Shown: positions 53,871 through 63,674 of the stretch, piece after piece
Numbering within the stretch: position 1 is the stretch's first letter
Layout of the letters: the number at the start of each line of letters is the position of its first letter
NCBI GenBank assembly: GCA_907163375.1
Contig: CAJQUW010010372.1
Location: 136,501-200,500 of the forward strand
Reading direction: 5' to 3'
DNA length: 64,000 nt
From: Prostheceraeus crozeri
Taxonomy: Eukaryota > Platyhelminthes > Polycladida > Euryleptidae
Translations under genes and position numbers: made by a program
Notes under the pieces: generated by a model
The model's input: only the letters and a program-made list of their open reading frames with translations
What the model was told of the DNA's origin: nothing
Database searches by the model: none

Positions 53871-55224
53871 ATGTCTTCCTTGATCAATCATTCAGATCGC
53901 TTTATCGAAAATAAATCTAGATTAGACGATCCTCCGTTCGTCAGTTACAATCAAAAAAAGAATGACTATATAAGAATTGCTATGAATCCCGGATCTTCTA
54001 GTAGAGTAAGTACTGGAGGAGATCTTTGAAGTTAATAATCAGCTAAGTTATTTATATTTACCTGATTCTTTTTTACACTGTGAATATTCTTTATATAGTG
54101 ATGCCAATTTTACAACGCCATTACCAGATACCGATAATATTGCATTAGAGAATAATTTCTTTCCAAGATTATTTACACAAATGCGTTTAGATGTTGTAAC
54201 TCTAAATATAGAAACAATAAGTGATTCTCCATGTCTAATTGATACAATGCTTCGATTTGAAACAATTGGTGAAAATAATAAAAAGCATGAAATCGAAGGT
54301 TGGTTTCCTGATACTAATGATGGTATAATTGTTGATGATTCAACTCACGTTGGAACAGATGCCGCAGGAATTGCGAAGGATGTAGAAAATATTGCAAATC
54401 ATTTAAATAAAACAAACAATAGTGCATATAAAGAAAGACGTGAATTTAACAAGAAAAGTAAACAGACAGTAAATTGGTCATTGTCTCCATTATTCGGATA
54501 TTTAGATTATGATAAAATATCATGTCAATTAAAATTTAAATTAATAATTCATCGTACAGCAAATAATGAATTAATCTTTTATGGTAAGACTGGAGAAAAA
54601 GCATATTTAAAATTGATAGACTTAAATGGTGGATAAAACATATTACTCCTAGTTTAGAGATTGAATTAACTATTGCAAAAAGATTAAATACTAACAAACC
54701 AATTCCAGTAAATTTTCTAAAGAGTACTGCTAGTTCTATAACTTTCTCTGAGCAAAGATTGAATTGGCATTTTACTAGAACTTCGAATACTCCCAGATAT
54801 TTATTACTAACTTTTCAAAGAAATAATTCTCCAAGTTTTGATAAGAACAACAATCTTTTTCATATTAACACAATTCGAAGTTTACAAGTTGTTTTACATC
54901 AAACCCGATATCCAATTGATCCATTAAGATTCGATGATACCAATAATCAAGTTATGGAAGGATACGATGCTTATAGAAATCTTTGTATAGAATTTAGAGT
55001 TGAACCACAATTAACTCCTGGAGATTCGAGACATTTATATCCAGTTTTCTGTTTCGATTTAAGTGCACAATCTGAAGATAGATATTCTTAAAAATGGCTG
55101 CGATGTAGCAATTAATATTGAAAAGAAAGATTCCACAACTTCATTGATGACTTATGGTTTATTGCTAGATGTAAAATATTCTATTGAAATTCTTAATGGA
55201 AAGATGGTTAGGATAGGTAAGTAA
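53871..55224 (+). pseudogene. MCP: Major capsid protein of Polinton 2 (double jelly roll)
   Basis: An ATG at 53871 after TTTTATAAAA. The N-terminal part is SLINHSDRFIENKSRLDD. Frameshifts near 54020, 54640 and 55090 separate the parts. The middle shows LYLPDSFLHCEYSLYSD and FNKKSKQTVNWSLSPLFGYL. The C-terminal jelly roll shows NTPRYLLLTFQRNNSPSFDKN, HQTRYPIDPLRFD and VFCFDLSAQSEDRYS, and ends with LLLDVKYSIEILN. The LLLTFQ...F.KN...F segment aligns with LMVAMVENDAFNGNVKKNPF in Polinton 1. The protein would build the capsid shell. The total length is about 450 codons. Confidence 0.82.
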
Positions 55225-55370
55225 CCTGAGGACCTTTGGTCCGATCGGCTAAAGCCTCTGAACAAAGTTCTATAGGTTAAAACCCAAGACCTCGTCGACA
55301 AGTTAATTAAAATTTTTTCATAACTTGAATAGATTAAAAAAAATTCTTAACTTAAAATTTTTTATTAAAA
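55225..55370 (+). other. Intergenic spacer with short hairpin
   Basis: A GGACC-TTT-GGTCC hairpin (55230-55242) lies 6 nt after the capsid stop; it could be a 3'-end element. The rest is AT-rich leader. Confidence 0.35.
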
Positions 55371-55860
55371 ATGTCGCAAGCGAAAAGTAATAGAAATTAT
55401 AATAAAACTGTTGAATTAAAATTACGTAACATTGTTGACAAAAATACACCTAAAACTATTACGATTAACAAAAAACATATTACATTAGTAAACCAATGAT
55501 AGAAAATATATCAAATTACAAGAAGAAAAGAATGGTGGAATTCTCCCATTAATTCCACTAATAATAGGAGGTATAGCAGCAGGAGGAAGTGTTGCAGGTG
55601 GGACAGCTGCTATTGTCCAAGCAGTAAATAAAAATAAATCAGAGAAGGCAGCATTAGAAGAACAAAAACGTCATAATAGAGAGCTGGAGAAAGTTGCTAG
55701 GGGTGAAGGAATAGTAGATAATTTTATTAGTAAATTAAATTTAGTTGATGAAGGAAAACGAGTTCTCAAAAACATTCTACATAGTGTTGATGATTTAATA
55801 GAGATAAAGGAAATTAAAGATGGTTCTGGTATATATCTAAGTCCTAGGATGATTCGTTGA
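55371..55860 (+). pseudogene. Core or minor virion protein with Gly-rich membrane segment
   Basis: An ATG at 55371 after TATTAAAA. The first part is basic (KSNRNYNKTVELKLRNIV). Stops or a frameshift occur near 55497. The continuation has KLQEEKNGGILPLIPLIIGG and AAGGSVAGGTAAIVQAVN, a strongly hydrophobic Gly-rich stretch, followed by a charged helix ending at 55860. The basic body plus GG-I/FLP-hydrophobic motif parallels Polinton 1 21599-21988. Confidence 0.6.
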
Positions 55861-56048
55861 CAAACATTTCTGATAAATATGTTGCTATAATGTCATAAAT
55901 ATATTGCTATAAAGTTATAAATATTTTTCTATCTTTAAAATGTATTCTACAAATTCTACAAATTCTAAAAATTCCAAAAATTTAATTAAATAAAAAACTG
56001 CTAATTTGGATTTATTGAATTATCTGTTACACGTACATAAAACTCAAA

Positions 56049-56450
56049 TTGTCAGAGTTACGATGCAACGACATACAAAAAACATTAGAAAACTTTCCTG
56101 GATTTATTTGGAGTAAATATTCAAAGGAAAAACATCTTCCTGGTCATACATATACCGGTCCAGGAACTCGATTAGATATAAGACTAGATGAGAATAATAA
56201 TCCAAAACCAGGTGAAGAACCAATAAACAGAGTTGATGCAGCAGCTTATAGACACATTTTTAGCTTATCGAAATCATGACCTAAAATCTCGTCATGAAGC
56301 TGATAGGAAAATGAAAGAAGAATTAAATAATATTCAAAATGCTGCATTTAGAGAAAAAATTGAAAGAATGCTTGTTAAAAAAGCTCTACAAGCTAAAATA
56401 TTGTTCGGTCAGGGTTTAGACAAAACTCATAACTCTGAAACCTACGCGTC
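56049..56450 (+). pseudogene. Phospholipase A2-like protein of Polinton 2
   Basis: The frame has no ATG (it would start near 56049). It contains LPGHTYTGPGTRLDIRLDEN, then INRVDAAAYRH. After a frameshift near 56255 come AYRNHDLKSRHEADRKM and a helical tail. The Y.GPG...LD....N.VD.AA..HD..Y layout is that of the parvovirus VP1-type PLA2-like domain, which also recurs in Polintons. The calcium loop GPG is present. The residue after the first His of the expected HD pair is altered by the frame break, so activity is unlikely. Such domains help virions leave endosomes. Confidence 0.7.
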
Positions 56451-57238
56451 CGAAATTCACAAGGGATATTAAAAGCCTAAATATCTATTGAAGGTAAAAG
56501 TATTTAATGAAGATGATATTTGGAGTGCTGATCTTATTCATATGCCGAATGAAAAGGATTATAAGTATGCTTTAACAGTCATTGATTTATATACTAGATA
56601 CGCTTGGGTGAAGCCATTAAAGAATAATAGTGGTTTATCAGTTAAATATGTGTTTGAAGAAATATTCAAGGAAAGTAATAGAAAGCCAAAGAAATTGTTT
56701 GTTGATAGAGGATCTGAGTTTTATAACAGAAATGTTAAGCCATTATTTGAAACAGACGAAAGTCATCTCCAAGGCTCAGTTTATTCCACAGAAAATGCTG
56801 GAAAAGCCGTAGTAATAGAAAGGTTTAATAGAACGTTAAAAAGTAAATTATTTAAGAAATTTACAGAACAAGGTAATCAGAGATGGTTAAAAATATTACC
56901 AGGAATTGTTGATGATTATAACAATAAGATTCATTCAAGTATTGAAGAAACTCCAAAGAATGCTTCTAACGATCCAGATTTAATAAGAAAGAAGATATTT
57001 GAAAATAATTATGAGAATGAAAGCAATGTTAATTAACAAAAGCGTAAATCGAAATTTACGATTGGTGATAGGGTACGAATATCTAAATATAAAAATAAAT
57101 TTGAAAAAGGTTTTGTTGGTTATTGGACTAAAGAAATATTTGAAGTATGTAAAATAAATCAAACTTATCCGATTACTTATGAAACTAAAGATTTAGATAA
57201 TGAGGGAATCAAAGGTAGATTTTATGAAAACGAATAAC
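56451..57238 (+). pseudogene. INT: Retrovirus-like integrase of Polinton 2
   Basis: After an ASEIHKGY start and an in-frame TAA at 56470-56472, the frame shows the three catalytic acids: IWSADLIHM, KKLFVDRGSEFYNRN and AVVIERFNRTLKSKL. The spacing is usual for D,D-35-E enzymes. A TAA at 57034-57036 separates the C-terminal SH3-like part (KFTIGDRVRIFKYKNKFEKG, then GRFYENE). No chromodomain is visible, unlike Polinton 1. The enzyme inserts the element with a 6-bp stagger, in line with the TTCCCT duplication. Confidence 0.88.
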
Positions 57239-57251
57239 AAAAGACTGAACT

Positions 57252-57754
57252 TTAATTACAAGTATCCTTTAGCCAGCCATTAATCAATTCTAACATAATA
57301 TCAAGAAATGGTACTACTTCCTGTAATTTGAATAAAACATAAAGACATAATTGTCCACAATAAGCAGTACCTGGTTTTTGAATTTGAAAAGTATTGTATG
57401 TTCCATTTCCAAGTATTTCTTTTACTTCATTTGTTGGAGGCAATCCATATGAGTCGAAATAATAGTTAGAACCATTTTTATTTCTTTTCCCTGCTGACCA
57501 ATGTACTCCTTTTTGATCGGACGTGTGGAGATTTGTCATGAAGTTCAAAGGAATCGCTATATTTTTAATCAATTGTAATTCATCTCTCATTAACACGTGG
57601 AAATTTTTATTCCTAATTGATTAGCAATCTTCTTTAGATCAAAATTCGTAGTTGTTTGTTTGCCGTATTGTTTTAAGAAGCAACCGAAGGTCGGTGAGCT
57701 AAGCTCGGAGTCTTCAATGTTTAAGTTTTTCATTGTCTCCTTTTTGTTATTCAT
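57252..57754 (-). pseudogene. PRO: Adenovirus-type cysteine protease of Polinton 2
   Basis: The ATG at 57754 follows a run of A. A frameshift near 57592 joins KKIANQLGIK to the catalytic part. Active-site segments are KGVHWSA (His), YYFDSYGLPPT (Asp) and a PGTAYCGQLCLYVL Cys/Gln block, as in adenain. It would mature capsid precursors. It is convergent with the integrase, with a 13-bp gap. It is almost intact apart from the frameshift. Confidence 0.88.
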
Positions 57755-58499
57755 TTTTTTACAAAAATAATATATTTGACATATTTTGTTCTCTAAATTT
57801 GAAAACAAACAATTTTATAACAGAAAATAATATAATGTTTTAACATATACTGTTCATAAACTTTAACAGAAGAGAAATCTACATCTCCCTTTTGATCAAA
57901 TAACCGATACAAAGTTGCGCATGCATATAACATTTTGTCCATGCGTAGACACGATCTAATTGGTTGAAGCACGGTATTGTAGCTGAATGGCATAGTAATT
58001 GCATGTACATGTATGACAGGAAATAGCATTGCACATAAAAGAGAGATTCAAAATTGTTTTCTTCACAACACGACTCATGTCCACGCGTGGACGCGATTTG
58101 ATTAGTTGAAGCGCGGTATTGTAACTGAATGACACACCATTGAAAAGAATCGAATCATTTTGAATGTATAGCATGGAATAGCATTGCGTATGTCCACGCG
58201 TGGACGCGATCTGATTAGTTAAGCGGCTGAAGCGCGGAATTGCAAAATGAATGGCGCACCATTGTTTAGGAGAAGAATGAAATAGCATGGGATTTAACAC
58301 TGAAAATGAAGTGTCGTGCGGGCGCATCGCAGCAACAACAGCGGAGTTTCACAACGAAATCCAAAACTACATTGCATATGTCCGCGCGTGGACGCGATTT
58401 GATTAGTTGAAGCGCGGTATTGTAACTGAATGACGCACCATTGTTTAGGGGAAGAATGGAATCATTTTGAATGTCACACAATTGCTCAGCACTATAAAT
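57755..58499. repeat. Spacer with four palindrome-centred direct repeats
   Basis: Four copies of a unit starting GTCC(A/G)(C/T)GCGT(G/A)GAC begin at about 57939, 58078, 58194 and 58379. Each is followed by a GCG(A/C)T(T)TGATTAGTTGAAGCGCGG-like block. The units are unevenly spaced (139, 116 and 185 bp). No gene is recognised in the spacer. Confidence 0.7.
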
Positions 58500-59016
58500 C
58501 TAGTTGCCGCACCAAAATTCTCCATCACTTTGTAGACAATCTTCCAATATGGTCAGGTTGCGTTTTAAAAGTCTAAGAGGAAGAGACACTCCAGGCAACT
58601 GTTGCTGTCTTCTATCTTCATTTTGCTTTTTCTTGAAATTTTTTCTTTCTATCCGTGATGCTTCGATGAAGTCTGGATCAAACAAATGAGGGCATTTCGC
58701 AGTCTCCTTTCTAACAAATTCGAAATAATCACCGTGTTTTTTTGAAGATATAAACAAATTTGCGATCTCGCAGAAAAAATTTGGCAAATACTCTCTGATA
58801 ATCTTTGATTGAGTAGCGGAACAATCTTGGCTCATTTTGAGAAATATATGACGAGAGCGTTTCGGTACAACCTCCACTGACAAGAAACACTGTTAAATAA
58901 AATAAGACTCCAGCACAATTGTCTGAAATAGCCATATCAATTATTGTTGTTGTGTATTGTTTCATGGCACTGCAGCTGGAGCAGGATTTGCTGGATATAT
59001 ATTCCACGTCTTTCAA
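58500..59016 (-). pseudogene. Unrecognised ORF next to the right TIR
   Basis: Two overlapping minus frames (59016-58729 and 58883-58500) give one plausible product. It includes RYSIKDYQRVFAKFFLRD or, in the other frame, SKIIREYLPNFFCEIANLF. A YFEFVRKETAKCPHLFDPDF segment and a basic KKKQNEDRRQQQ patch follow. GC content is higher than in the rest of Polinton 2, suggesting capture from the host or a separate insertion. No family is recognised. Confidence 0.35.
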
Positions 59017-59166
59017 ATGTCAAAGTGGGGGTAGCAGCTGTTCGTTCTTTAATACATTGTTTCCTTTCAAATGTTCGAAGTGGGGGGTAACAGCTCTTTA
59101 TTCTGAAATGCTTTGCTTCATGAATGCGAGAAGCAGATGTTCTCTATAATTAAGTGATCATCTGAG

Positions 59167-60059
59167 TGCAAAGCAGTAGCAACTATTGGAATTACTAAAA
59201 CACCTGAAGAAATAACAATTGTAAATACTCCTAAACTTATTGTGAAAAAATTCCAATGCCTTGTGTTACATTCTTAACTTTAGACCACCTCTTTCTTAAT
59301 TTATCATAATGCTCTAATCTTAATAATAATTGAGATTCCTTATCTTTCATATAACGTACTCTATCTTTGTTTTTCAATGTTCATCTTTTCAATGTCCATT
59401 AAAGTAGAACTACGTTCATTTATTAACTAAGGCCATATTCTCGAAGTTTCTTCCATTCTCGAAGTTTCTTCCATTTTTGAGGTTTCTTCCACTTTTGAGG
59501 TTTCCATTTTTTAATAAATATTTTGAATACAATCTTCTGATATTTTTAGACTATGTGAAATTTTTAGACTACCTAAATTTTCGACTACGTAAATTTTCGA
59601 CTACGTGAAATTCTATGACTACCTAAATTTTGAGACTACTTAAATTTTCGACTACGTGAAATTTTGAGACTACCTAAATTTTAGACTACGTGAAATTTTT
59701 AGACTACGTGAAATTCTTAGACTACCTAAATTTTTGGACTACATATATTTTCGACCACGTGATATTTTTTAGACTACGTGAAACTTTGATATTTTTTGGA
59801 CTACGTGATATTTTTGAAACCTGTTTTCAGTATATGAAAAAATCCCAACGACCTTAAAACTGTTTTTTTGATTTTATCCTTAATATTATTTTTATTTATA
59901 AAACCATTTTTCAGTGTATGAAATATTTCCTATACTCATTCTGGAGGCATCTTATTTTTTTATTTGTCCTGAATCGGTCATATATACATTTTTTGCATTT
60001 TTGAGGTATCTTATTTTTTTTTGTTTTGGTTGTCCTGGACCGGTCATCTACACATAACT
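59167..60059 (-). repeat. Right terminal inverted repeat of Polinton 2
   Basis: The reverse complement matches 36687-37440. It includes a broken, truncated copy of the start of the membrane-protein gene (59167-59400) and an expanded internal array. Confidence 0.92.
59540..59800 (-). repeat. Subterminal tandem array, right TIR
   Basis: About thirteen degenerate units of the type GACTACGTGAAATTTTTA / GACTACCTAAATTTTC. Many contain CACGTG-like or TACGTG cores. The left TIR has about half as many. Confidence 0.75.
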
Positions 60060-60065
60060 TTCCCT

Positions 60066-61462
60066 GTTAATGTCATTCTCATTTGGAAAAAATATCTATA
60101 GACATTTTTCCTTTCTATTGTTTTAATTCGTCAACATTCCGAGATTTCGAACAACGGCAAGGCTTGGAGTGGAGGTCTTCGAAGACCAAAGGTCACGCGG
60201 ATTTCAGGAGAGAAATCGCGCATGCAAAGACTGAGGAAAGTATCGGTTAATGACGCGTTGCGAAATGCGAGCGAAAAAGATCCAATAAAAGTTGTTCCAC
60301 TGGATTGTAAATATGCAGCAGTGCTCCCATCTTGCATGAAAAGCAAGGTTGGACTTTCTGCATTTTCAAGAAGTTTCCACCAATCAACTGATTCATAAAA
60401 AGATGATACTGATAAAGAGCATAAATAAGTCTGGTGATAAGTCATGAATGTTTATTCTGAAGTAAAACTGAAAACGCAAAGCTATGGCTGCAATTGCACT
60501 TACAAGAAAGCGTTGATTACACAAAGCACAAAATATGCATACATGCAATATGCATACATGCAAAATATAGTTAACCTTCATATACAAAATACATGTGACA
60601 TATATATTTACAAATTTACAGAAAATCTATTCAAACAGTAACTTTTTCTGAGCTAAGATTTTTGTCACATTCACACTCATATCAGTTTTACTTGAGTTCC
60701 AAAGGAGATGTTTGTTCCAGTAATGGTACCATCCAAATAAAGCTAACACTAATCAAGTGATATTCGTAATGGTGCCCATGTCATGAAGGATCCAAATAGC
60801 GAATTAATCTGCGATCTCTCACAGAATAATAATCACTGGATAAAAGACGGCTGATTGAGGTACATTTTTGGGAGTGAAATAGGGGCTTTGAACAAGATGG
60901 ACCGATTTTAAGTAAAATTCGAGCTCATAAGTGTAATTGATAAATAAGGTTACCATCATATTGCATTGAGTGAGTGTAGACTGATGGGAAAATGTCAGAA
61001 TTCGTTATTGCCGTACTAATTTCACAAAGCATCCTATCCATCTGAGAAAGAGTGTGACTACATGAAAAATAAAATACAATTTAATACAAGCATAAAAATT
61101 CCATTACCCACTTTGCGATATAATTCTTATAGAATTGCATTCTACAGGCTTTAATTTTGTGATTCCGAAATTGCTCATTTTCAATTGATTCACACCGAAT
61201 CATTCCGCATGATTTTTATCCGCATGCTATCCAAACATCCCGCACTTTCGATTTCACTAAAATAAAACATTTCCGTAGTACGTTAAAGGCACTAGTCTTT
61301 CTCACCCTAACATGTCACCTAATGAAAGGATGTTGAGAAATGCATTTGCAACGCTTTAAATAGTTCTTGAGATATCGCGATTAGGCCACGGAACAACCGT
61401 GTGCTGCGCATGTAATTCATCTACATTGACCTGAAAAGGTTTAATTAGATGCAATTATTTTA
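60066..61462. other. Right flank of Polinton 2, no gene recognised
   Basis: A 104-codon minus frame at 60131-60445 and an overlapping plus frame are open but match nothing I know. The rest is AT-rich. Confidence 0.4.
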
Positions 61463-61560
61463 CAGGGTGACCGCGCCAATCTCAGTGTCAAACTCCCGGT
61501 TTTTCACGGGAAGAAGTTCCCGGTTGACTTGATGAAATTCCCTGTTTAAACATAAATTTA
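61463..61560. mobile_element. Solo hAT end
   Basis: CAGGGTGACCGCGCC at 61463-61477 differs by one base from the terminus of the hAT at 25869. It is followed by TCCCGGTT / ACGGGAA motifs that alternate as in hAT subterminal regions. The opposite end was not found. Confidence 0.5.
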
Positions 61561-62994
61561 CTTCAATCAAGCATGAGAAATATCAATAGAATCTATGAAT
61601 GAGGTCCTCTTCCATGCATCCTTCCAAGAGATCACATATATGGAGGAATTCATTCATTTTAATACCCCCTTTTCTTATATAAATAATGCAAAACCATCAC
61701 TGAAGTAACTATAACGTTTTTTCTTAACAAAGCTGTAGTAAAAACAACAAAGTGTAACAAACTGTTGAAATAGTAATAAAACTTCTCAGAATGCACCGTC
61801 AAATTAATCAAAAATCCAATCAATCTTACGCATCTAATAAAACAAACAATGGAAAACGAATGAACAATATGAGCCATGATAAATTGATTTCATAATGCTG
61901 CTTTTTGTGCTTGCTATCCTCTTGTATGAGTACATGTGCTCTTTGAGATTGTCTCTCTTGCAATTCTCATTCAGTGAAAACCCGCTCTCTATTTGAGCAT
62001 TTCCGTGACTGAGAATAAGAATTTTTTGAACATCAAAAATTGTCCTTGTAGCCTAGTCAGCATCATCGCCGATGATAGAAGCGAAAAAGGCGTCCGAGCG
62101 ACCACGGGAGAAATCAAAACCTTCCAATTTGCAATTTGAACTCAGTGTCATTTTGGAGCAGGAGGAACAGAGCTCTAGCTCTATCACCTGATTCAGCTGA
62201 AATGCGCTTCAATCTCACCGATTCTTGAACAAAAGAAATCGAACGTTTGCAGCATAAATCAAGCTTGGATTTCTGAAGAGATGGCGAGATGCAGCTAGCA
62301 TCACGAAAGCAGCGAATCCTGACTGCACATTTGCGAAACAAATCGTTAGTAAATTTCACGAAGAAACTTTTGCAGTCGTCATAGAATTTTTCTGCTCCAT
62401 CAGTTGCTACAGGCGACATGACTACTGTCACGCCGAATCAAATATCGGGTTTGCGCTTGCGCATCCGTTCATCTATAACATCACTACTGCAAAGTTTCGA
62501 ATGTGAAGTTGCTTGGACCAATGTTTTCTACTTGAAGAAGGCAATCACTAAATTGCGAATAAGATTTTGTTATCACTCACAGACAGATAATTGGCGAGAC
62601 AGTAGCCGGTAACTGAAATTTTCTCATAAAAGGTTCAACAAGACACAAATTTAAAGAAATGCCATTTTTCCAAAATCAAGTTCTCTCTGAAAGCAGATTC
62701 TACGTGCGAGAAAGAAGCATTGACGGTCAATTTAGTAGATGGATTTTCAATCTATTGATGCATATTAAGAGTAATAATGATTGCTCGTTCGCAAGCTCGC
62801 GAGTTTTCCAACCGATTACGCAGAACTTCACTGGAGATATATATCAAACCCTGTAATTTCGTAGTAAATTGTTCTTCGTGCAGGAGTCTTTAGAAATATA
62901 GCAGAGATGCCGTAGGAATCCATTAATATCCCATACCCTTGGTGACCGTGGAACACTGAGTTAAAAATTTACTGAACTTTTTAATGACACCTAG
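61561..62994. other. Unassigned sequence with a possible transposase scrap
   Basis: A minus frame at 62114-62431 contains KFYDDCKSFFVKFTNDLF followed by a Cys-containing helical part. This faintly resembles the region before the dimerisation domain of hAT transposases. It could belong to the solo hAT end at 61463. Nothing else is recognised. Confidence 0.3.
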
Positions 62995-63666
62995 CAGACC
63001 TGGAACTGGTCCACCGGCCCGCTCCGGTCCGGTCCCGGTCTGATTTTCGTTGCCCTGGTCCGATCTGTAAATTTATTTTCTGGACCGCTCTAAAATTTCA
63101 GACCGATCTTAAATCAGCTCTAGCACAATTATATAATCAAATATCCTACAAATGATTTTTTTTCATTTATAGTAAGATATTGAAATGTTTAGGACATTAA
63201 AGGACACAAGTCGACAGGCTTTTATTACAAATGCTCAGCTACCTAAGTTTGCCGTCTTATATGACATGCCTCATTACGAAATTTCGAAGAAACAAATGGT
63301 GCTTCCTACAGTGCTTCCTTTCTATGGCGCTTCCTATGAACTTTGTTTTAATTAAGGAATTAAGAATTTGTCTTAATTAAGAATTGGCGCATTAGATTAA
63401 AAACTTCGTTCCTATCAAACTCACTTAAATCAAATTTTGAATGATTTATACGTTTAAATAAGTGTTATTCCAATCGTTTCATAAATCAATAAGCCCTTAA
63501 TCAATTTATAAATTACACCGAATATCACTAGAAGCATCAAATTAGGAAAAATTAAATTTCTGGTCTGAACCGGTCCAGTCAGGTACAGCTTTGATCATTC
63601 CGTTGCGGTCTAGGTTTCGCAAATAACCGGATCGTTCTCCGATTTTTCAGACCAGTTCCAGGTTTG
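62995..63666. mobile_element. Non-autonomous hAT with GGTCC / CCGGTC arrays
   Basis: The left end CAGACCTGGAACTGG and right end CCAGTTCCAGGTTTG are inverse copies (14 of 15). They are flanked by ACACCTAG (62987-62994) and ACACCGAG (63667-63674), an 8-bp duplication with one change. GGTCC / CCGGTC motifs cluster at both ends (63008-63110, 63555-63655). There is no coding content. Confidence 0.88.
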
Positions 63667-63674
63667 ACACCGAG

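Larger units (their letters stand above)
36687..60059. mobile_element. Polinton/Maverick 2, complete outline, 23.4 kb
   Basis: Termini are AGTAATGTATATATGACC and, inverted at the right, AGTTATGTGTAGATGACC. Both are flanked by the 6-bp duplication TTCCCT (36681-36686 and 60060-60065). AG/CT ends and 6-bp duplications are Polinton hallmarks. TIRs are about 754 bp (left) and 893 bp (right). The content includes polymerase B, integrase, ATPase, protease, major and minor capsid proteins and several virion-type proteins. It has been enlarged by two Penelope-like elements and a hAT element. It is strongly AT-rich compared with Polinton 1, and the gene order differs. Confidence 0.95.

Noticed and set aside
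55216-55300. tRNA-like or riboswitch-like fold after the Polinton 2 capsid gene
   Set aside because: Only one short hairpin (GGACC-TTT-GGTCC) is convincing; the second pairing has a 2-nt loop and competes with other pairings.
57939-58410. Spaced repeats considered as a CRISPR array
   Set aside because: The genome is eukaryotic, unit spacing is irregular (139, 116, 185 bp) and no cas genes are present.
60131-60445. 104-codon minus frame as a host exon
   Set aside because: An overlapping plus frame is equally open, there are no splice sites I trust and no family match, so it is left unassigned.
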